11,981 bases of DNA from NCBI GenBank assembly GCA_020847555.1, contig JADLBT010000311.1, positions 1 to 11,981 of the forward strand, given 5' to 3'. Below the pieces are notes generated by a model that did not search any database, was not told where the DNA came from, and worked only from the letters and a program-made list of their open reading frames with translations. This DNA is from Gemmataceae bacterium. Lineage in GTDB: Bacteria > Planctomycetota > Planctomycetia > Gemmatales > Gemmataceae. The translations under genes and the position numbers were made by a program. Shown piece by piece: positions 7,521-11,981 of the stretch (positions are counted from its first letter, which is position 1; the number at the start of each line of letters is the position of its first letter).

Positions 7521-7545
7521 GCGGTCGGCCCCGCTCGCCGCGCTC
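7509..7545. terminator. Hairpin between convergent genes, probable shared terminator
   Basis: The left arm (7509-7524, GAGCGCGAGCGAGCGG) pairs with the right arm (7531-7545, CCGCTCGCCGCGCTC) over 15 bp with one bulged A and a six-base loop TCGGCC. It lies after the permease stop (7475) and just before the stop end of the PhnD-like gene (7554), so it can serve both strands. Only a short TCATTT follows on the plus strand, so it is not a classical intrinsic terminator. Confidence 0.55.
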
Positions 7546-7553
7546 TCATTTCG

Positions 7554-8477
7554 TCAGTCCCCCTGGGCGCCGGTCGAGGTCGGCGACTCGGGCGCCGGGA
7601 ACGCCTTGCGGATGTTGTTCAGGGTCTGCTGGTAGTCCGCCGGCACCGGCTCGAACGCGGTCAGCCGCCAGGCGAACATCAGTTCGCGGGACCGCGGGTT
7701 TTGGTGCGCCCGGAGCAGGCCGGCGCGGAACCGGGCCAGAATGGCGTCGTCCAGGCTGCCCTGCCGATAAGCGATGACGGCGGCCGGAAAGATTGGCGAC
7801 TGCTGCGCGATCTTCAGCCGAGCGTAACACCCCGGTTTCAGCGCCTCATACGATTCCAGCGAAACGTTGTCCACCACCGCGGCGGCGACCTTCCCGCGCA
7901 GGACGTCGTCGAGCGCCTTCTCGATGTCGGGGTGGATGACGACCTCGTCGAACAGATCCTTCGGCGTGGTGCTGCGTTTGAGGCAGGCGCGCTCGATAAA
8001 CAGGTGGCAGTGCTCGCGGCTGCGCCGCGGCAGCGCGACCCGCTTCCCCTTGAGGCACGCGAATCCCTTCACGTCGCTGTCCTGCCGCACCACCAGGCAC
8101 GCGCGCAGGTGCCGTTGGCGGTTGATGGCGATGACCAGCGGGCGCAGCTCGGGGTACTTCTCCTGTGCCCAGGCGAACTCCACCCCGTGGAACACGCCGA
8201 AGTGGACCTGGCCGTCGGCCAGCATCCGGCCGAGTTTCATCGGGTCGCCGGCCACCACGGCCTGCCCACTCAGCCCGGTCTGTTCGCGGATCAGCGCCGA
8301 CAGCGGCTGCGCTGCGAACTGAACCAGGGCCGGGGATAGATCCCGGAACAGGCTGCTGACCAGCCCGATGCGGGTCGCGGTCTCCGCGCCCGCCTCGGAG
8401 GTCGCGAACGCCCGCGGCGTCAGCCCGACCAGGCTGGCGACGAGCACCAGCCCGAGGCCGATGATTCTTCGACTCAT
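7554..8477 (-). CDS. PhnD-like phosphate/phosphonate-type periplasmic binding protein
   Basis: The 307-residue product has a signal peptide (MSRR, a hydrophobic core, likely cut after Ala25 in AFA) and no lipobox cysteine, so it should be free in the periplasm. The rest follows the PhnD/PtxB family: an early RIGLVSSLFRDLSP strand, HFGVFHGVEFAWA, a SDVKGFACLKGKRVALP hinge segment and a VAAAVVDNVSLESY segment. These proteins bind phosphate, phosphite, phosphonates or other small anions; the ligand here cannot be read. The ATG at 8477 follows AGGAG by six bases. No ABC permease or ATPase of the PhnC/PhnE kind lies nearby. The gene is 154 bases downstream of a TolC-like gene on the same strand, with a strong hairpin between, so co-transcription is uncertain. 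Confidence 0.87.
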   Translation of the reverse strand: MSRRIIGLGLVLVASLVGLTPRAFATSEAGAETATRIGLVSSLFRDLSPALVQFAAQPLSALIREQTGLSGQAVVAGDPMKLGRMLADGQVHFGVFHGVEFAWAQEKYPELRPLVIAINRQRHLRACLVVRQDSDVKGFACLKGKRVALPRRSREHCHLFIERACLKRSTTPKDLFDEVVIHPDIEKALDDVLRGKVAAAVVDNVSLESYEALKPGCYARLKIAQQSPIFPAAVIAYRQGSLDDAILARFRAGLLRAHQNPRSRELMFAWRLTAFEPVPADYQQTLNNIRKAFPAPESPTSTGAQGD

Positions 8478-8510
8478 GTTCCACTCCTCTTCGCCGTTCC
8501 GAAATCTATT

Positions 8511-8524
8511 GCCTCGGGCGAGGC
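8511..8524. promoter_or_regulatory. Short palindrome upstream of the PhnD-like gene
   Basis: GCCTCG-GG-CGAGGC has six-base arms and lies 34 bases upstream of the start codon of the PhnD-like gene. It could be an operator, or chance in GC-rich DNA. Confidence 0.25.
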
Positions 8525-8568
8525 CCGATGGCTGCCTCGTTCAAGTATGTGGTGAAACTGCGCATGCC

Positions 8569-8600
8569 GTACCGGGCGGGGCACCAGCCCCGCCCGGTAC
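8569..8600. terminator. Perfect 14-bp hairpin after the TolC-like gene
   Basis: GTACCGGGCGGGGC (8569-8582) and GCCCCGCCCGGTAC (8587-8600) pair without mismatch around the four-base loop ACCA. The hairpin lies 31 bases past the stop of the minus-strand TolC-like gene. No T-tract follows on either strand, so it may be a T-poor terminator, an RNA-stabilising stem, or a remnant of a small repeat element. Confidence 0.6.
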
Positions 8601-8631
8601 AGTCGCTCAAACCGGCCCGATCGGTCAGCCG

Positions 8632-9945
8632 TCACGGCCGCGCGGTGAGCGCCACCCGGTACGGCGGGCAGTAACCGCCCGCGGTGATCCGCTCCAGGGC
8701 CGCCAGGGCCAGCGCCTGCAGGTAGAGCGCCTCGTTGTACTGCGACTGCACCTGTTGCTGGAGCGTGCGGGCGCGGATAACGTCCTCGCCGATTGCCTTG
8801 CTAATGTTCGCCTGGCGATCGACCGCGTCGGCGATTCGGGCCGCCTGTTCGGCCGTCTGCCGCAGGGTCCGGGCGCTGGCCGACGCCTCGCGCCACTTGA
8901 GGTAATGGGCCTCGGTCTCCAGCACGATCAGGTTCGTCGTCTTGTCCACAACGGCGGCCGCCCGGGCGCTCAGGTCGCGCGCCCGCTGCATACGGTCGTG
9001 GCGCCTGCCGGCAAGTATCGTCGGCATGTCCAGGCCGACGGCCCCAGGGCGGTACTCGCGGTTACTGACGCCCTGCGGGATCTGGCGGGCGTGGATGTCG
9101 GAGACGGCTGCGAACGTGCGTTGGGTTGGGCGGAAGAAGGTGGCGCCCTGGGCGTTGATCTCCAGTTCGGTCACCTGGGCCGCCGTTGTTGCCTGGACGA
9201 TCTCCCCGCGGCGCGTCAGCGCGAGGTGCGTCAGCTGATGCAGGTCCAGACCCTCCACCGGCGGGGGCAGGTCGATGAGGACCAGTTCCAGCGGGCAGTC
9301 GGAGGATAGTCCCATCGCCTCCCGCAGGGCAGCCCTGGCCAACCCGATGCCCTGGGCGACCTCCCCCAACTTCAGGCCGATGAGCTGGACCTGGACATCG
9401 AGCTTGTCCACGTCGATCTTCGTCACCTTCGCGTCCGGGTCGCCGGCCTTCAGGAGCCCTGCCGCACTCTCTCGGCTCGCCTTCAGCTTGGCCAGCACCT
9501 CCTTGATGACGCGCTCCTGCTGATGGGCGTACATGACCGAGAAGTAGTTGCGGGTGATGGCGTAAACCGTCTCGCACTCGGCCTGCTGCACCCCGGCAGC
9601 GGCGATCGCCACGCCGAGGGCCGCCTGCTGTCTGCGGATTGGCACCTCGCGGCTGATCAGGGCCGCGAGCCGCATGTTCTCCAGAGCCTGGCGTTGCGAC
9701 TCGGCGGCGGCAAGGCTGGCCTGGGCGGCGGCGAGGGACGGCTGCCGGCCCAGCCCGACGCGCACGCACTCGTCGAGCGTCAGCGGTTGCGGCGCGGGCT
9801 GGACCGCCGAGACGACGGGCGGGGCTGGGGGCTGGGCGTCCTGCTGCGCCCGGAGGGCAGGGGGCGTGGCGCCGACCGCCATCACGAGCGTGAGTACGAG
9901 ACAGCGTGAAAGTGGCGGCAGGGCGCTGCGGCGGGTGGGGTTCAT
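8632..9945 (-). CDS. TolC-type outer-membrane efflux protein
   Basis: The 437-residue product has a signal peptide (MNPTRRS, a hydrophobic core at about 15-26, likely cut after Ala33 in LRA-QQ). A proline-rich linker follows, then LTLDECVRVGLGRQPSLAAAQASLA, the usual opening of the outer-membrane efflux (OEP) repeat. Most of the rest is long amphipathic helix rich in Ala, Gln, Glu and Arg, consistent with the periplasmic coiled-coil tunnel. The two halves of the family's internal repeat are diverged. I chose the ATG at 9945, not the longer frame to 10083, because the signal peptide starts there and GGAG lies five bases upstream. TolC proteins form trimeric exit ducts with an inner-membrane pump and an adaptor; neither lies beside it. 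A structural or binding role without a pump is possible. Confidence 0.82.
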   Translation of the reverse strand: MNPTRRSALPPLSRCLVLTLVMAVGATPPALRAQQDAQPPAPPVVSAVQPAPQPLTLDECVRVGLGRQPSLAAAQASLAAAESQRQALENMRLAALISREVPIRRQQAALGVAIAAAGVQQAECETVYAITRNYFSVMYAHQQERVIKEVLAKLKASRESAAGLLKAGDPDAKVTKIDVDKLDVQVQLIGLKLGEVAQGIGLARAALREAMGLSSDCPLELVLIDLPPPVEGLDLHQLTHLALTRRGEIVQATTAAQVTELEINAQGATFFRPTQRTFAAVSDIHARQIPQGVSNREYRPGAVGLDMPTILAGRRHDRMQRARDLSARAAAVVDKTTNLIVLETEAHYLKWREASASARTLRQTAEQAARIADAVDRQANISKAIGEDVIRARTLQQQVQSQYNEALYLQALALAALERITAGGYCPPYRVALTARP

Positions 9946-10046
9946 CGAGGCTCCGTCCTCTCGCTGGGGGACCGCAGGCGGGGTGCGGCCCGGAACTGCC
10001 TGGAGTCGTCCTCGGGCGGCGGGTGGTGACGGCGCCGCCCGGGAGC

Positions 10047-10052
10047 ATTTTA
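10047..10052 (-). promoter_or_regulatory. Possible -10 box for the TolC-like gene
   Basis: On the minus strand this reads TAAAAT, five of six to the -10 consensus and an AT-rich island in very GC-rich DNA, about 100 bases upstream of the TolC-like start. No good -35 box is seen. Confidence 0.2.
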
Positions 10053-10288
10053 CGCGGGGTCGTCCAGACTCCGCCCGACCCACACCCGGCGAACGCTTCG
10101 AGAACTAACATCGGCCCGCGGCGGCTGGGTTCTCCAAACGCGGCGCGGTAAACCAGTCAAGCCGGGCCGATGGTGTTCCTGCACGTCGGCCTGGCGAAGG
10201 GATGCCTCCGGCGCGGCCAGCGCGGGTCGGACGGGTTGCGCGGACGGCGCCCCCTGGGAAAACCGCGTGGTCGCTGCGACAATAGGCT

Positions 10289-10337
10289 GTGAAGGCAGGC
10301 GGGCGACATAGCGCCCGGCCTGTCCGCCTGCCTTCAC
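10289..10337. repeat. Inverted repeat with perfect 14-base arms upstream of the thiamine fusion gene
   Basis: GTGAAGGCAGGCGG (10289-10302) is the exact reverse complement of CCGCCTGCCTTCAC (10324-10337), with 21 bases between. An alternative inner stem, GGGCG (10301-10305) with CGCCC (10312-10316), overlaps the left arm, so two mutually exclusive folds are possible. The repeat ends 44 bases before the start codon and may lie in the leader. It may be a regulatory stem, a terminator or a small palindromic repeat element. Confidence 0.6.
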
Positions 10338-10381
10338 GATGGCGGCAGTAACTGCCCACGGCCCGAAGACCACCAAACCCC

Positions 10382-11890
10382 ATGTTCGAGCGCTACACTC
10401 CCGCTGTCGCCCGCGCCCTGGAAGCCGCCCTCGCATGGGCCGGCCGCCACGGCGCTCTCGAGATCCGTCCCCTCCATCTGCTGGAGGGCTTGCTCGAGGA
10501 GCAGGAGGGGCGCGCGGCCACGCTGCTGGCGGCCGGCGGCCTCGCCCCCGAGATCGCTCTGACGGCCCTCACGGTCGGGACCGCCGAGGAGGCGCCTCCC
10601 GGCGTGGAACTGCCGTTCAGCGCCAGCGCCGAGCAGATCCTGGCCAGCGCCCGCGAGGTGGCCCGCGACCTCTTCGGCGAGCGTACCGTGGCGAGCGAGC
10701 AGTTGCTCCTCGCGCTGGTACGCGAGGACGACGACCTGCGCCGCTCCCTGGAGTCGCTGGGGCTGGCGGCTGACCGGCTGGAGGCCGACATCCTGGCGGA
10801 TCTCGGCCCGCCGCTCCGGCTGGACGAGCCGCTGCACCTGCCTGAGACGACCGAGCAGATCGACACCGCCCGCATCCTCGACGCCTGCGCCAACCGAGCC
10901 CGGGAGGCGCTGCGCGTCGTCGAGGACTACTGCCGGTTCGTCCTCGATGACGCCTTCCTCACCGGCGAGCTGAAACGGCTCCGCCACGACCTGGCCGCGG
11001 CGCTGGCCGACGTGCCCGGCCCGCTGCTGCTCGCGGCGCGGGACACCCTCGGCGACGTCGGCACCGGGATCGCAACGCCGCAGGAGCTGTACCGCCCGAC
11101 GCTCGTCTCCGTGGTCGAGGCGAACCTGAAGCGGCTGCAGGAGGCGCTGCGGAGCCTGGAGGAGTACGGCAAGGTGCGCAGCCCCGGACTGGGCCAGGCG
11201 GTCGAGACATTGCGATACCGGGCGTATACGCTCGAACGGGCGATCGTGCCAGGCGAAACGGCGCGGCGGCGGCTGGCGGACGCCCGGCTGTACGTCCTCG
11301 TGACGTTCGGGCTGTGCGCCCGGTCGCCGGAGTGGGTGGTGCGCGAGGCGGTCGCGGGCGGCGCCCAGGTGGTCCAGCTGCGCGAGAAGGGACTGACGGA
11401 CCGCGACCTGCTGGAGCGCACCCGCCAGGTGAGCCGGTGGGCACGGGCGGGCGGGGCGCTGTTCGTGCTGAACGACCGGCCGGACCTCGCCCGGTTGGCG
11501 GACGCGGACGGCGTCCACGTCGGCCAGGACGAACTGCCGGTCCGAGAGGCGCGGCGCGTGGTCGGGCCGGACGCGCTGGTCGGGGTCAGCACGCACGACC
11601 TGGAGCAGGTGCGGCAGGCGGTGCGCGACGGGGCGAGCTACATCGGCGTCGGGCCAACCTTCCCGTCCGGCACGAAGGAGTTCGCGGCATTCCCGGGGCT
11701 GGAGTTCGTGCGGCAGGCGACGGCCGAGACGTCGCTGCCGGCGTTCGCTATCGGCGGGGTGACCCTGAAGAATCTGCCGGAGGTGGTGGCGGCGGGGGCG
11801 CGGCGGGCGGCCGTCAGCGGAGCGATTTGCGGGTCGGAAGATCCGCGTGCTCTGGCGGCAGCGATGCGGCACGTCCTCGACGCCTCGTGA
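10382..11890 (+). CDS. thiE: Clp_N-ThiD2-ThiE fusion: HMP-phosphate kinase / thiamine-phosphate synthase
   Basis: Three parts are visible in 502 residues. Residues 1-138 look like the double Clp N-terminal repeat: MFERYTPAVARALEAA and RPLHLLEGLLEEQEG, then a second copy with FSASAEQILASA and ASEQLLLALVRE. Residues 160-290 match ThiD2, a kinase turning HMP-P into HMP-PP (RAREALRVVEDYCRF, LKRLRHDL, ANLKRLQEALRSLEEYGK). Residues 300-500 are ThiE, which joins HMP-PP to thiazole phosphate: QLREKG (332-337), NDRPD (364-368), GVHVGQDEL (377-385), GVSTH (401-405), GVGPTFPSGTK (422-432) and FAIGGV (455-460), all intact. It should be a soluble cytosolic enzyme of thiamine biosynthesis. ThiD2-ThiE fusions are known; the Clp_N addition is the odd part, and there is no AAA+ domain. 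The ATG at 10382 has no strong ribosome site, but the Clp_N pattern begins exactly there. No other thi gene is in the window. Confidence 0.88.
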   Translation: MFERYTPAVARALEAALAWAGRHGALEIRPLHLLEGLLEEQEGRAATLLAAGGLAPEIALTALTVGTAEEAPPGVELPFSASAEQILASAREVARDLFGERTVASEQLLLALVREDDDLRRSLESLGLAADRLEADILADLGPPLRLDEPLHLPETTEQIDTARILDACANRAREALRVVEDYCRFVLDDAFLTGELKRLRHDLAAALADVPGPLLLAARDTLGDVGTGIATPQELYRPTLVSVVEANLKRLQEALRSLEEYGKVRSPGLGQAVETLRYRAYTLERAIVPGETARRRLADARLYVLVTFGLCARSPEWVVREAVAGGAQVVQLREKGLTDRDLLERTRQVSRWARAGGALFVLNDRPDLARLADADGVHVGQDELPVREARRVVGPDALVGVSTHDLEQVRQAVRDGASYIGVGPTFPSGTKEFAAFPGLEFVRQATAETSLPAFAIGGVTLKNLPEVVAAGARRAAVSGAICGSEDPRALAAAMRHVLDAS

Positions 11891-11931
11891 GCGCCCACCA
11901 GGCAGGTGAACGCGGTCGGTTCGCCGTTCCC

Positions 11932-11950
11932 CTCTCCCCTTCCGGGAGAG
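11932..11950 (+). terminator. Short hairpin after the thiamine fusion gene
   Basis: CTCTCCC (11932-11938) pairs with GGGAGAG (11944-11950) around the five-base loop CTTCC, 41 bases past the stop codon. No T-tract follows, so a terminator role is tentative. Confidence 0.35.
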
Positions 11951-11981
11951 AGAAGTGCTTGGGACTGGCGGACCAAACCCC

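Larger units (their letters stand above)
9946..10381. other. Divergent intergenic region between the TolC-like and thiamine genes
   Basis: These 436 bases hold no convincing gene. Short open frames cross it on both strands, but they are arginine- and proline-rich with no recognisable domain. It should contain both divergent promoters. Visible structures are a TAAAAT box facing the TolC-like gene, a small GTCGC-T-GCGAC palindrome (10270-10280) and the large inverted repeat at 10289-10337. I looked for a TPP riboswitch before the thiamine gene and did not find its conserved CTGAGA and ACCTGAT-type blocks. Confidence 0.6.

Noticed and set aside
9946..10381. TPP riboswitch upstream of the thiamine fusion gene
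   Set aside because: I looked on both strands for the conserved thi-box blocks and found none; the structure there is a simple inverted repeat.
10050..10436. Small minus-strand open frame between the TolC-like and thiamine genes
   Set aside because: It has low-complexity Arg/Ala/Pro composition, overlaps the thiamine gene start and shows no ribosome site or domain.
10334..11872. Minus-strand open frame of 512 codons opposite the thiamine fusion gene
   Set aside because: No domain is visible, and the plus strand carries all ThiE motifs.

Overview
The window is GC-rich DNA (by eye about two thirds G+C) with long open frames antisense to most genes, as expected from GC-rich codon use. Several traits together suggest a planctomycete, probably near Gemmata: an exported protein with a seven-repeat WD40 propeller, a ThiD2-ThiE fusion, a short GC-rich element repeated between genes, and FHA/GAF/HD-GYP signalling. 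The assignment is inferred from gene style; there is no rRNA or other marker gene here.

Layout. Positions 42-1607 (minus) encode an FHA-GAF-HD-GYP protein, probably a cyclic-di-GMP phosphodiesterase. About 300 bases without a gene follow, holding two copies of the dispersed element and a set of repeated short motifs. Next come two minus-strand genes 53 bases apart: an exported WD40 propeller protein (3158-5077), then a SelA/DgaE-like PLP enzyme (1911-3104). A divergent spacer (5078-5212) separates these from a plus-strand two-gene operon for a NatA/NatB-type ABC-2 exporter (5213-6139 and 6132-7475, overlapping by 8 bases). The exporter converges on a minus-strand pair: a TolC-type outer-membrane protein (8632-9945) and, downstream, a PhnD-like periplasmic binding protein (7554-8477). 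After a 436-base divergent spacer with a large inverted repeat comes a plus-strand gene (10382-11890) that fuses a Clp N-terminal domain, ThiD2 (HMP-phosphate kinase) and ThiE (thiamine-phosphate synthase).

How the genes work together. Only the ABC pair is a clear functional unit. The TolC-like and PhnD-like proteins are both cell-envelope proteins that lack their usual partners in this window. The thiamine gene would carry out two consecutive steps in one chain, HMP-P to HMP-PP and then HMP-PP plus thiazole phosphate to thiamine phosphate, and it carries an N-terminal domain otherwise known from Clp unfoldases. That fusion is the most unusual object here. No mobile element, CRISPR array, tRNA or rRNA was seen.
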